From Allocoleopsis franciscana PCC 7113 (GTDB lineage Bacteria; Cyanobacteriota; Cyanobacteriia; Cyanobacteriales; Coleofasciculaceae), in the NCBI RefSeq assembly GCF_000317515.1, contig NC_019738.1, forward strand, positions 161,501-225,500: a DNA stretch of 64,000 nt, given 5' to 3'. Below the pieces are notes generated by a model that was not told the origin of the DNA, ran no database searches, and saw nothing but the letters and a program-made list of their open reading frames with translations. Positions 9,855 through 19,670 of the stretch are shown here, one piece after another. The position numbers were made by a program, and so were the translations under genes. Positions within the stretch are counted from its first letter, which is position 1, and every line of letters starts with the position of its first letter.

Positions 9855-11075
9855 ATGAAAATCTTAGTACTCAATGCGGGGTCGAGTAGTCAGAAGAGTT
9901 GCCTGTACCAACTTGGTGATACATTGCCAGAATTGCCACCGATACCGCTTTGGGAAGCGAAGATAGATTGGACAAAACGCCCAGGAATAGCAGAACTTGA
10001 GGTCAAAACGTCCAGTTCAATTGGCTTGGAAGAAGAGTTAAAAACCGATTCGCGACCGGATGTGATGGCTCAGATGTTAGAAACCCTAACAAGTGGACAG
10101 ACTCAGGTGATTGATCATCTAGCTGAGATTGCTGTTGTCGGTCATCGCGTGGTGCATGGAGGGCAGGAGTATCGGCAGGCAACCTTGATTAAGCTAGAAG
10201 TCAAGGATGCGATCGCGAATCTTTCCAGTTTCGCCCCTGTTCACAATCCAGTCAACCTGGAAGGGATCGAAACAATTGAGAAAATCCTGGGAACGGCTAC
10301 ACCTCAAGTTGCTGTCTTTGATACCGCCTTTCATGCCAATTTGCCGTTGGTGGCGGCTACTTACCCCATTCCCTACGAATTCTTTGAGCAAGGGATTCGG
10401 CGCTATGGATTTCATGGTATCAGCCATCAATACTGTGCGAATCGCACGGCTCAGCTAATGGGTAAAGACTTAGCCTCCTTGCGTCTGATTACCTGTCATT
10501 TAGGGAATGGTGCTTCCCTTGCTGCAATCCGCGACGGTGAGAGCATTGATACCACAATGGGATTCACTCCCCTAGAGGGCTTGATGATGGGCAGTCGTTC
10601 TGGCTCCATCGACCCTGGTATCCTCATTCACTTGTTACGAAAGGCTGATTACGATGCCCAATCCTTAGATGAAACCCTGAATAAAGCATCTGGCATGAAG
10701 GGAATTTCAGGAGTATCAGGTGATTTACGCCAGATTATCAGTGAAATGAACCAGGGCAACTCACGGGCAAAATTAGCCTTGGATATGTACATCCATTCTC
10801 TGCGGAAGCATATCGGTGCCATGCTTGCCTCTTTGGGAGGATTGGATGCTTTGGTGTTTACGGGTGGGATTGGGGAAAACTCAGCCGCCATTCGATCCGC
10901 TGCTTGTGAGGCGTTTGGATTTCTCGGTTTGAAACTCGATTCCCACAAGAATGATGCCTCCCCTGTGGATATCGATATTGCCGCCACCGATTCAGCGATT
11001 CGTGTGTTTGTTGTACATACGGAAGAAGATTGGGCGATCGCACAAGAATGTTGGAAATTGCTGAAAAGGCAGTAG
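9855..11075 (+). CDS. ackA: Acetate kinase
   Basis: The product of about 406 residues carries both acetate-kinase signatures, MKILVLNAGSSSQK at the N-terminus and RRYGFHGISHQYCANR near residue 180, with the ATP-site segment FTGGIGENSAAIR near residue 333. It converts acetyl phosphate plus ADP to acetate plus ATP (reversible) in the cytosol. The ATG at 9855 is preferred over the ATG at 9849 because AAGGG (9844-9848) is spaced correctly only for the former. With the phosphoketolase upstream it completes a route from pentose phosphate to acetate and ATP; no phosphotransacetylase gene is present in the window. Confidence 0.97.
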   Translation: MKILVLNAGSSSQKSCLYQLGDTLPELPPIPLWEAKIDWTKRPGIAELEVKTSSSIGLEEELKTDSRPDVMAQMLETLTSGQTQVIDHLAEIAVVGHRVVHGGQEYRQATLIKLEVKDAIANLSSFAPVHNPVNLEGIETIEKILGTATPQVAVFDTAFHANLPLVAATYPIPYEFFEQGIRRYGFHGISHQYCANRTAQLMGKDLASLRLITCHLGNGASLAAIRDGESIDTTMGFTPLEGLMMGSRSGSIDPGILIHLLRKADYDAQSLDETLNKASGMKGISGVSGDLRQIISEMNQGNSRAKLALDMYIHSLRKHIGAMLASLGGLDALVFTGGIGENSAAIRSAACEAFGFLGLKLDSHKNDASPVDIDIAATDSAIRVFVVHTEEDWAIAQECWKLLKRQ

Positions 11076-11129
11076 CACTCCAACCCAGACTCACGCTTGA
11101 CAGCCTGGTCGAAGGTCGTTACACTCAAA

Positions 11130-11149
11130 TTAACGTTAACGTTAAGGTT
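11130..11149 (+). promoter_or_regulatory. MerR-type operator upstream of merR
   Basis: A 20-base palindromic core TTAACGTTAACGTTAAGGTT lies 28 bases before the merR ATG, with a possible -10 (TGATAC) at 11149-11154. A near-identical copy precedes the next gene (11571-11590). MerR regulators bind such dyads between widely spaced -35 and -10 boxes and usually autoregulate. Confidence 0.6.
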
Positions 11150-11176
11150 GATACGAAAGAAAACTTGACTGAAAAA

Positions 11177-11554
11177 ATGCGTATCGGGGAACTTGCTGAG
11201 AAAGCTGGCGTTACTCCTCGAACAATTCGCTACTACGAAAACTTGGGACTCTTAAGTCCCAGCGAACGCGAGGGAAAGGGCTTTCGGTACTACACCGAGG
11301 CTGAACTAGCCAGACTCCGCAAAATTGATGCGCTCCAATCTCTTGGGCTATCTCTAGAAGAGATTGGCAGTATCCTCGACCTGTTTTTTCAAGAACCGAC
11401 AATGTTACGGGGGAAGCAAAAATTGTTGGAAATTCTCATGGCTCATCTCCAGGAGACAGATGAGAAAATCATCGCCCTAACGCAGTTCCGTTCAGAGCTG
11501 CAAGCCAACATTGCTAAAGTACAGCAATACATAGAGCAAGTCAGCCAGCCCTAA
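11177..11554 (+). CDS. MerR-family transcriptional regulator
   Basis: The 125-residue protein starts MRIGELAEKAGVTPRTIRYY, the canonical MerR winged-helix N-terminus, followed by the FRYYTEAELARLRKIDALQ segment and a long C-terminal coiled coil (about residues 75-120). There is no cysteine pair typical of metal sensors, so it is more like the drug/stress or metabolic MerR subgroups. The start at 11177 is chosen because the longer frame from 11030 runs back through the operator and the ackA end. It probably regulates itself and the dinB gene through paired operators. Confidence 0.88.
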   Translation: MRIGELAEKAGVTPRTIRYYENLGLLSPSEREGKGFRYYTEAELARLRKIDALQSLGLSLEEIGSILDLFFQEPTMLRGKQKLLEILMAHLQETDEKIIALTQFRSELQANIAKVQQYIEQVSQP

Positions 11555-11570
11555 TTTTTTTAGGTCAATA

Positions 11571-11590
11571 TTAACGTTAACGTCAAAGTT
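11571..11590 (+). promoter_or_regulatory. MerR-type operator upstream of dinB
   Basis: TTAACGTTAACGTCAAAGTT differs from the 11130-11149 site at only two bases. It is 26 bases before the DinB ATG, with TACTTT-like sequence directly after it. The repetition at two adjacent promoters supports a real operator for the MerR protein. Confidence 0.6.
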
Positions 11591-11616
11591 ACTTTAGAGT
11601 GGGGGAAATCTTGAGT

Positions 11617-12108
11617 ATGCTCCTACAGCATTTTCAAATGCTTGCCCGATACAACACCCTAGCCAACCGCAGAGTTTATGAGAGTTGCTCACAACTAACC
11701 GATGCAGAACGCAAGCGTATCCGACCAGCCTTTTTTAAGAGTATTCATGGGACGCTGAACCACATCATGGTGGGCGATCGCATTTGGCTGACAAGATTTG
11801 AGGGTGGAGAGATTCCGTCTACGGGACTCGACGCAATTCTCTATGAAGACTTCGACGAGTTGCGAGAGGTGCGGATAGCGGAAGATCAGCGGATTGAAGC
11901 GTTTGCCTCAGGTTTAGCTGAAGAGTTTTTAGCGAGTACGATTACCTACCGTAATAACGCCGGAAATATTCATAGCGATCCCGTCAACTTGCTCGTGGCT
12001 CACTTTTTTAACCATCAAACCCACCACCGGGGACAGATTCACGAGATGCTGACGCAGACTGAAATCGCCCCACCGGTCTTGGATATGCATCGAGTACTGC
12101 GACCTTAG
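11617..12108 (+). CDS. DinB/DUF664 family protein
   Basis: The 163-residue protein is an all-helical DinB-fold protein: LQHFQMLARYNTLANRRVYE in helix 1, HGTLNHIMVGDRIWLTRFEG in helix 2 and HFFNHQTHHRGQIHEMLTQT in helix 4. The histidines in helices 2 and 4 (NHIM, HQTHHRG) form the usual metal-binding triad. DinB-like proteins include thiol-dependent S-transferases and damage-inducible proteins of unknown activity. The ATG at 11617 has GGGGGA about ten bases upstream. It sits behind a MerR operator and before a methyltransferase gene 20 bases on, suggesting one regulated transcript. Confidence 0.85.
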   Translation: MLLQHFQMLARYNTLANRRVYESCSQLTDAERKRIRPAFFKSIHGTLNHIMVGDRIWLTRFEGGEIPSTGLDAILYEDFDELREVRIAEDQRIEAFASGLAEEFLASTITYRNNAGNIHSDPVNLLVAHFFNHQTHHRGQIHEMLTQTEIAPPVLDMHRVLRP

Positions 12109-12128
12109 CAACTAGAGAGTGAACTACT

Positions 12129-12833
12129 ATGAGCGTACTTCCTGCATGGTTCTATAACGAATTTCAACAAATCGGAGTTGACTTTGAGGATAGGTTACAA
12201 GTTGAGGCATACGACTGTAATCAGCGATCAAGTAGCGAACAAGCTGAACGCAAATTAATTGAGTGGCTAGGTATCTCAGCCAGTCATACCGTCATTGACT
12301 TAGGTGCGGGTACTGGAACGTTTGCCATTCAAGCCTGTAAGGCAGGTGCCTGCGTCCATGTGGTGGACGTGTCACCAACCATGCTGGCTTATGCCCAAAA
12401 AAAGGTTGGCGCTGCTAAGGCTGAGAACATTAAGTTCCATCATGCTGGATTTCTGACTTACGAGCATCAAGGCAATCCGGCTGATTTCATTGTCACAAAG
12501 GCCGCGTTCCATCACTTGCCGGACTTCTGGAAGATGGTAGGACTGTTGCGTATGGCATCGATGTTGAAGGTTGGAGGGATTCTTTACCTGCGGGATGTAG
12601 TGTTCTCGTTCAACCCCAGTGACTATTATTCCCGTATTGATGCCTGGATTGAACGAGTGGCAAACCCAGCGGGTGAAGGTTTTACCGTCAGCGATTTCCA
12701 GACTCATGTTCGCGAAGAATACAGCACATTCGCATGGATTCTTGAAGGGATGTTGACTCGTGCTGGTTTTGAGATTGAACAAGCTGATTACCTAACCCCC
12801 GAATATGCCCAGTATGTCTGTCGGAAACGTTAG
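12129..12833 (+). CDS. Class I SAM-dependent methyltransferase
   Basis: The 234-residue protein has the Rossmann methyltransferase motif I VIDLGAGTGTFAIQACKAGA near residue 55 and motif II region VHVVDVSPTMLAYAQKK; the segment FIVTKAAFHHLPDFWKMVG marks post-motif III. It transfers a methyl group from SAM to an unknown acceptor, probably a small molecule. It starts 20 bases after dinB, is followed 42 bases later by an aldo/keto reductase gene, and is likely part of the MerR-controlled unit. Confidence 0.85.
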   Translation: MSVLPAWFYNEFQQIGVDFEDRLQVEAYDCNQRSSSEQAERKLIEWLGISASHTVIDLGAGTGTFAIQACKAGACVHVVDVSPTMLAYAQKKVGAAKAENIKFHHAGFLTYEHQGNPADFIVTKAAFHHLPDFWKMVGLLRMASMLKVGGILYLRDVVFSFNPSDYYSRIDAWIERVANPAGEGFTVSDFQTHVREEYSTFAWILEGMLTRAGFEIEQADYLTPEYAQYVCRKR

Positions 12834-12875
12834 ACGACAACAGATGAAATTGATCAAGAAATTAGGAGAAAAAGC

Positions 12876-13856
<981 letters not shown>

Positions 13857-13873
13857 TTCAATAACAAAAAAAT

Positions 13874-13903
13874 AGCTGTCCCTAGATGCGCTAGGCGACA
13901 GCT
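13874..13903. terminator. Bidirectional terminator
   Basis: AGCTGTC-CCTAG pairs with CTAGG-C-GACAGCT around a five-base loop, with a single bulged C. The minus strand follows it with seven T residues and the plus strand with TTCTTGATT, so it can end both the aldo/keto reductase gene and the convergent hypothetical gene. Confidence 0.7.
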
Positions 13904-13983
13904 TTCTTGATTAGGTCTTTAGAGCCAACGATAACCATAAAACCTGTACCGAAAGCTCTCAGTCCTAAATCCCTAATGGCTAA

Positions 13984-14625
13984 TTAATCGTAATCTATAT
14001 GCTCAACTTGTCTCTCCATAACTGGAGGAGGCATATACTCTCTTCGTCTGGTTTGTATAGTCGGGGGAAGAGCCGCCGAATAGGGATGTTGCACCACATA
14101 GGTTGTCCGAGGCGGACGTTGTTGTCGAGAAAGTACAGATAATGCCCCAATGACGACAACACCGCCACTAATCGTGACTGCCATACCTCCTAACGCCCAG
14201 ACTAATCCTGAAAGCATCGGATTTTCTTGCTGCCCCACTTGAGTTTGCTCGGATTGGGGTTTAGTTTGTGCAAACAAACTATTCGCATTCGTCTCGTTTT
14301 GCGCCGTCATCCTTTGCATGAACGATTGCTGATTTTGCAGTTGCTGCTTAAGCTGCTCAATTTCAGTTCGTTGTTGCTCTAGCTGCATGACAAGCCGTTG
14401 TTGGTCAGGGCTGTATAAAGCTGAGCCGGGTGAAACCGTAGGCATAGCCTGCGGTTGTGTGCCATTCATAAAAGGAGTGGTCAAAGGAGGCTGTGAGACT
14501 TGTGGGAGTTGTGCAACAGGTGGAACTGTTGCGCCAAGATTTGCCCCGGCCCCTCCTCTCATCAGAAAAAGAACTGCCACCCCAGCGAAGGCAGCTCCTG
14601 TCAGGAAAGCCATACCATCACTCAT
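13984..14625 (-). CDS. Hypothetical membrane protein with coiled coil
   Basis: The 213-residue protein has an N-terminal hydrophobic segment (MAFLTGAAFAGVAVLFLM, residues 4-21), a Pro-rich linker, a glutamine-rich coiled coil (about residues 74-105, LEQQRTEIEQLKQQLQNQQS) and a second membrane helix (about 140-165) before a basic, Pro/Tyr-rich tail. The family is not recognised. Architecture suggests an envelope-anchored scaffold. It is convergent with the aldo/keto reductase gene. Confidence 0.65.
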   Translation of the reverse strand: MSDGMAFLTGAAFAGVAVLFLMRGGAGANLGATVPPVAQLPQVSQPPLTTPFMNGTQPQAMPTVSPGSALYSPDQQRLVMQLEQQRTEIEQLKQQLQNQQSFMQRMTAQNETNANSLFAQTKPQSEQTQVGQQENPMLSGLVWALGGMAVTISGGVVVIGALSVLSRQQRPPRTTYVVQHPYSAALPPTIQTRRREYMPPPVMERQVEHIDYD

Positions 14626-15251
14626 CGCCCTTACCTCTAAACTGCAACTGAATCATCAATAATGGGAATGGATGCACTCTGATACTCCTCACTTGGACAT
14701 TACTTAACCTCGGATTAATACGCCATTTCCTTACGGAAGGGGGGGTAGTCGCTCTTGCCCTGTTAATATCTGCTCATTCATTCAAAACTACATTTGTTAA
14801 ATTGTCCACCTTAGCGAGGTCTAAAACTTTTAAGTCCCCTGATCAGCCATTTTTATACTAATTATCTCTTTTGAATAGATGAGACTGCCTGACTTGACGC
14901 CCAGCCGATTGACTTGCTGTGCCCTGAAAATAATACACTGATGCCAGCCACTGGAGTAAAAGCCTTGAGATTTTTTTAAGCGTGAAACGGTCTATCTCTA
15001 CAAGTACGATGCTAATGCTCGTCAAACCCAATCTCACAGCCCTCCTAGCTCATTAGGTAAGGTACACCCAATCCAACTCAGAGAATTGCCTAGGAATGCA
15101 GCCGATGGAGCAACAACTAGGTTATTAGAATCTCGCAGGAGCATTATTGGCGCTTTTCACGTCAAAAGGTTCACAGCTTTGCTGCTCCTTTCGGGTAGCA
15201 AGGTTTAACACCCATCTATTCAACCATTCACTGATACCCTTCTCAACGCTT
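14626..15251. other. Intergenic region before lepB
   Basis: About 625 bases with no gene I can support. The frame at 15147 extends the signal peptidase upstream, but that part is cysteine/histidine-rich and unlike the family. The region should carry promoters for the two divergent genes. Confidence 0.35.
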
Positions 15252-15863
15252 ATGCCTGATCCGGACAACCAAGATTTTAACAATGATGCCCAGCTAAACC
15301 GCAACAATCTCTGGTTAGAGGGATGTAAGACAGTGGCACTGAGTTTGGTGTTCTCTTTTGGGTTTCACATCCTTGTCGCAGAATCTCGCTATGTTGCCTC
15401 CGGGTCGATGCTTCCTACTCTAGAGGTTAATGACCGCCTGGTAATCGACAAATTAAGCTATCGTTGGTCAAACCCGGAACGAGGGGACATCATTGTATTT
15501 TCTCCCACCGAAAAGCTCAAGCAGCAAAATGTACGCGATACGCTGATCAAACGAGTGATTGGTTTACCAGGAGAGAAAGTCGAGATTAAACAGGGCCGAG
15601 TCTACATTAATGATGGACTCTTGTCAGAAAAATATATTGCAGAGAATCTGAGCTATCAGTGGGGACCCGTCACCGTGCCAGCCAAGTCTTATCTCGTAAT
15701 GGGTGATAACCGCGATTACAGCTATGACAGTCGTTCCTGGGGATTTGTTCCTCACGACTATATTATTGGCAAGGCCTTTGTTCGCTTTTGGTCTCCTAAG
15801 CGCCTAGGCAAAATCGATCCAGTTCCGCTGTATCCAACATCCCAACCCTCCTCCTCAAAGTAA
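15252..15863 (+). CDS. lepB: Signal peptidase I
   Basis: The 203-residue protein is a type I signal peptidase with one N-terminal membrane helix (about residues 25-43), catalytic Ser52 in [10 protein letters not shown], catalytic Lys100 in [14 protein letters not shown], and the [17 protein letters not shown] box near residue 150. It removes signal peptides of exported proteins at the plasma or thylakoid membrane. The ATG at 15252 gives the normal short cytosolic tail; the longer frame from 15147 does not resemble the family. Cyanobacteria usually have two such genes. Confidence 0.95.
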   Translation: MPDPDNQDFNNDAQLNRNNLWLEGCKTVALSLVFSFGFHILVAESRYVASGSMLPTLEVNDRLVIDKLSYRWSNPERGDIIVFSPTEKLKQQNVRDTLIKRVIGLPGEKVEIKQGRVYINDGLLSEKYIAENLSYQWGPVTVPAKSYLVMGDNRDYSYDSRSWGFVPHDYIIGKAFVRFWSPKRLGKIDPVPLYPTSQPSSSK

Positions 15864-16683
15864 TTAACCGAATTGAGAATTGAGAATGGGAAAAGTAGAA
15901 GAATAGAGTATAGAAGTTTGCCATCTTTACAATGTCCTTGAGAAGAGAATGGGCTAATGGCAGAGTTCGGCTATCGCAATTTTTAAACATAACCAGCGAT
16001 ACGGGTTAAGCTACTTTTAGCCTCTTCTCTTAACTCTGGCAAGAGAATATTAAAAAAGTACAAAGTAACAAGGAAGAGCCAGAAAGAAGAATCAGGACAA
16101 ACTCCGCCCACCTTCTATTCCAGGATTTAGGCTCCAGTTTGGATTCCGGCAATTCCTTCACAATTTCCTCCCGAATTCCTTCACAATCTTCACATAATCT
16201 CTTTATAGTTATACTTACTATTCTGGGAATATTAGTTGTACTATCGAAAGTAGAAGAGTAGATTGAGATTCTACCTCAACAAGAATTCTAGAAGGTGAAA
16301 GTAGTCATAGTCCATAAAGTCTCTCAATTTACTCGATTGCGACAACTTGTAAATTAAGCCTTTCTGGAGATATTTTTCGAGACATCAGTTTTCTTCGACT
16401 AAAGTAGAGTTACCCATCTATAGGGGTTACCCTTAGTCAGCTTAGTGAGTAAGAAGCGTAGAACCTTAGACTAATCCAAACAGTTCTGGAAAGTCCAAGC
16501 CGATTTAAAAGCTTCTCGTTTTCATGCCATGTGTCGAGTTAAACGCCTTTAATCGACACCGAATACCTATGTGAGTTTTTCCAGGAAAATACCCAAGGCT
16601 AGAGTTTTTATCTCGCCAGAGCTTGCTATGTCAAGTTTCAATCATTCCACTCTTGAGATTCAGTAATTTCAAAGGAGACATCC
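15864..16683. other. Long intergenic region upstream of the DegT gene
   Basis: About 820 bases without a convincing gene. Near 16150-16190 the phrase AATTCCTTCACAAT occurs twice, 27 bases apart, followed by AT-rich, promoter-like DNA. AAGGAG at 16672-16677 is the ribosome-binding site of the following gene. The unusually long leader may hold regulation of the glycan genes (inference). Confidence 0.4.
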
Positions 16684-18030
16684 ATGACTCTAGAGGCAGA
16701 AATTCAAGATTTCCTAACTAATGTTGGCAACAACCATCAGATCTTCAAGTATCTGTACAATACAACTCCAGATACTTTTGTTCCCTTTGAAACCCCCGTA
16801 TACTACTCCGGCCCTTACTGGGATAACAAAGAAATCATAGCCATGATGAAGGCTATTTTAGAAGGTAAGTGGATTACCAGCGGAGAAATGGTTCATAAGT
16901 TTGAAGCTCAGTTTTCTAAGAAATTCAAACTGAATCATTCCGTAATGGTTAACTCCGGTAGTTCAGCCAATTTAGCTCTGATTGGAGCGGTTAAAAAGTA
17001 TCTTGAATGGCAAGACGGAGACGAAATTATATTGTCTGTCGTTGGATTCCCTACAACTCTAGCTCCGCTTCTCCAAAATAACCTCAAACCCGTCTTCATC
17101 GATATTGAATTAGATTCTCTTAACTTTGATTTAGAGTTGATTGAGGAAAAAATCACTCCAAAAACTAAAGCGATTTTCTTATCTCCAGTTTTAGGTAACC
17201 CTCCGAATATGGATAGGTTACTGGAAATTTGTAAGAAGCATAGCATCGAACTCTTGCTCGACAATTGTGATAGCCTAGGCAGCACTTGGCGAGGAAAGTA
17301 CCTCAATGAATATGCCATCGCCTCATCTACCTCCTTCTACCCAGCACACCATATCAGCACTGGGGAAGGAGGCATGGTTTCCTCGAATATCAAGGAAATT
17401 ATTAAAATTGCCCGATCGCTAGCTTGGTGGGGACGCGCTTGTGATTGCGTTGGAGCAACCAACTTATTGCCTTGTGGAGGCTGTGGCAAGCGATTCGATC
17501 ATTGGTTGCCTGATTATGATGGCGTTGTTGACCACAGGTATGTGTTTACAAACATCGGCTATAACCTGAAGCCGTTAGACTTTCAAGGAGCGATTGGTTC
17601 AGTACAGTTAGAAAAGTTTGAGGAAATTGAACAAAGAAGAATTCAGAGTAAAAAGCGACTACAAGGCATTCTAGAAGAATATGTAGAGGGAATCAAAGTC
17701 CCCAATGAATTGCCAGAAGCAACCACCTGTTGGTTTGGCACGCCTATTGTATGTCCCGACTCTGAATCCAAGCGATCGCTTGTGGAATACTTCGAGAAAA
17801 ACAAAATCCAAACGCGGAACTATTTCGCCGGCAACATTTTGCTGCAACCCGCTTATAAACACTTAGAGAATGCTGAGAATTATCCCAATGCTAATGTAGT
17901 TTTGGATCGGGTGTTCTTTATCGGTGCAGCTCCACACTACCACGAGCAAATCTTTGAATACATTCAAGAAAGACTCAAAGCACGGTTTGAAAGCCAGAAA
18001 ACAAATAAAGTCTTGAATCTCTCCTGCTAA
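16684..18030 (+). CDS. DegT/DnrJ/EryC1-family enzyme, RfbH/E1-like dehydrase
   Basis: The 448-residue protein has the PLP sugar-aminotransferase fold (HSVMVNSGSSANLALIGAVK near residue 84), but the position of the PLP lysine reads FYPAHHISTGEGG: His222-His223 instead of Lys. Together with Cys253, Cys255, Cys264 and Cys267 (ACDCVGATNLLPCGGCGKRF) this matches the RfbH/E1 type, a PMP- and [2Fe-2S]-dependent enzyme that removes the C3 hydroxyl of CDP-4-keto-6-deoxyglucose in 3,6-dideoxyhexose synthesis. Its usual flavin/iron-sulfur reductase partner (E3) is not nearby. A glycosyltransferase and an acyltransferase follow, so a surface glycan role is likely. Confidence 0.88.
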   Translation: MTLEAEIQDFLTNVGNNHQIFKYLYNTTPDTFVPFETPVYYSGPYWDNKEIIAMMKAILEGKWITSGEMVHKFEAQFSKKFKLNHSVMVNSGSSANLALIGAVKKYLEWQDGDEIILSVVGFPTTLAPLLQNNLKPVFIDIELDSLNFDLELIEEKITPKTKAIFLSPVLGNPPNMDRLLEICKKHSIELLLDNCDSLGSTWRGKYLNEYAIASSTSFYPAHHISTGEGGMVSSNIKEIIKIARSLAWWGRACDCVGATNLLPCGGCGKRFDHWLPDYDGVVDHRYVFTNIGYNLKPLDFQGAIGSVQLEKFEEIEQRRIQSKKRLQGILEEYVEGIKVPNELPEATTCWFGTPIVCPDSESKRSLVEYFEKNKIQTRNYFAGNILLQPAYKHLENAENYPNANVVLDRVFFIGAAPHYHEQIFEYIQERLKARFESQKTNKVLNLSC

Positions 18031-18245
18031 ACGGGTCAGATTCACTTGCACTGTATGAAATCTAAAGGTTGGGGAATGAGAAATTCTTGCCCAGTTCCAT
18101 CCCAAAAAATCATTCGTCATCGTTTGTTGAGGGTCGTCTTTCTCCTTCCCCATGAATCAAGAATTTTTCCTCCCATTATGCGGCAATTGCTACGTCCTAT
18201 ATCCTTTATTTTTGGTTTCCTCAGTAGCCTATAAAGCAGAAACGT

Positions 18246-19466
18246 ATGTACAAAATCACTTTTCCTATTCCGGTTTTCCTTATTGACGAAAAACACATAT
18301 CCATTCCTACCGGGTTAGCTCGCGATATTCTCACACAACTCAAATACGAGCCAAAACTACGACTGATTTGTCCGCAGGTTCCTGATGGCACAATCATCCA
18401 AGATTCCTACACCATTTCCTTGGATGATTACCCAGGACTTTCGTTTCGCCTGTTACCTTGGAGCGGGGGAATGCGTAGTTGGCCTCTGCATTATCTAGCC
18501 GTGAGAGCCGCCTTAATTGAGGAAGTTCGTGATGCGACAGTTTGGCATACAGTTTGCGGCATTAATTTGTGGGATGTCACAACATTAAGTTACGAGATCG
18601 GACGCTTATACAGCAAGGGAATCCGAGTATTTTACTTGGACAGTGACCCAACATCCATACTCGAAAAAAGTGGCGGTTTGTCATCGCTCAAAGCTAAGTT
18701 AGTAGACTCACAAATCAAGCAGCGTGTAACGGATGCTGATGCTACATTTTTCCTAGGACTTGGAGTACAAAAAAGGTATGGGCACTTAGCACGTCGCTCA
18801 AGCACCAATCAAGCCGTCTGGTTGCAAAAAGAAGATGTTGCCAATGAAGAGGACGTAAGGCGCAAGTTTGAACAATCATCAGATCAACCAATTCGGATGA
18901 TTCTTCCCGTTCGACTTGAGGCATGGAAAGGTGCGGACGACGTGATTCAAGCGCTGATTAACCTCGGCGATCAGTTACCCGCTTACCAACTCGATATCAT
19001 GGGTTCTGGTCCGTATAAAGAACAACTAATCGCTCTGGCACGCAACCATACCGACAAGATTCGCTTTGTCGATCCCGTTCCCTACGGCCCAGTCTTCTTT
19101 GAACGTCTGCGCTCTTATCACATTGTTTTTGTTCCAACTCGCGGCTTAGAGGAACAAAGAGTCGCTTACGATGCAGCCGCTTCGGGTTGCGTATTGCTCC
19201 ATTCACGCACGGTTACCCTAGAAACCTCGCTGCGTGATTTACAGCCGCGCTGGAGTTTTGAACCCGCTAATATTAACAGCCTATCGAGTGCCATTCAGTC
19301 TGCGATAGGCGAGCGATCGCGTTGGACACAAGCCGGACTAGCGGGAATTGGATTTATGCAGGGCAGAACCATCGACGAGATGCACCGTTCGCGGGCTGAG
19401 TTCATCCGTTCTGTACAACACTCAGTCTATCCCAACGCCAAAAATCTAGTCGCTAGTGCTACCTAG
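18246..19466 (+). CDS. Glycosyltransferase (GT-B, group 1-like)
   Basis: The 406-residue protein has a C-terminal half like GT4-type glycosyltransferases: RMILPVRLEAWKGADDVIQA near residue 218, LDIMGSGPYKEQLIALARNH, IRFVDPVPYGPVFFERLRSY and the acceptor-side segment VPTRGLEEQRVAYDAAASGC, where the usual E-x7-E is represented by the two glutamates and the following region. The N-terminal half is divergent. It probably transfers an activated sugar to a lipid- or saccharide-linked acceptor at the cytosolic membrane face. The donor is unknown. Confidence 0.72.
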   Translation: MYKITFPIPVFLIDEKHISIPTGLARDILTQLKYEPKLRLICPQVPDGTIIQDSYTISLDDYPGLSFRLLPWSGGMRSWPLHYLAVRAALIEEVRDATVWHTVCGINLWDVTTLSYEIGRLYSKGIRVFYLDSDPTSILEKSGGLSSLKAKLVDSQIKQRVTDADATFFLGLGVQKRYGHLARRSSTNQAVWLQKEDVANEEDVRRKFEQSSDQPIRMILPVRLEAWKGADDVIQALINLGDQLPAYQLDIMGSGPYKEQLIALARNHTDKIRFVDPVPYGPVFFERLRSYHIVFVPTRGLEEQRVAYDAAASGCVLLHSRTVTLETSLRDLQPRWSFEPANINSLSSAIQSAIGERSRWTQAGLAGIGFMQGRTIDEMHRSRAEFIRSVQHSVYPNAKNLVASAT

Positions 19467-19525
19467 TCCTCAAACCCTGTGACTTAAAGCTTGAGTAGGG
19501 TAGCAGGGAAAGATTGATATCAGTG

Positions 19526-19597
19526 TAAGACGCGATCGCCCAAAAATTGCCTGCGAAACCGTTCACTAATTTTTCAATCAGAGAGCATCGCGTCTTA
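19526..19597. repeat. Inverted repeat TAAGACGCGAT
   Basis: TAAGACGCGAT (19526-19536) and its exact reverse complement ATCGCGTCTTA (19587-19597) flank 50 bases between the glycosyltransferase and acyltransferase genes. The arms lack a T-run, so this may be a small inverted-repeat element or an mRNA structure rather than a terminator. Confidence 0.5.
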
Positions 19598-19670
19598 TAC
19601 CAAACGAAAGCAAACACTCTCTATGTAAATGTACTCCCTATATTTGAATTGAAGATTGAGGAACAATTAG

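Noticed and set aside
14683-14695. ACTCCTCACTT, resembling the core of the Yfr1 small RNA
   Set aside because: Only a partial match, without the two flanking stem-loops or a terminator.
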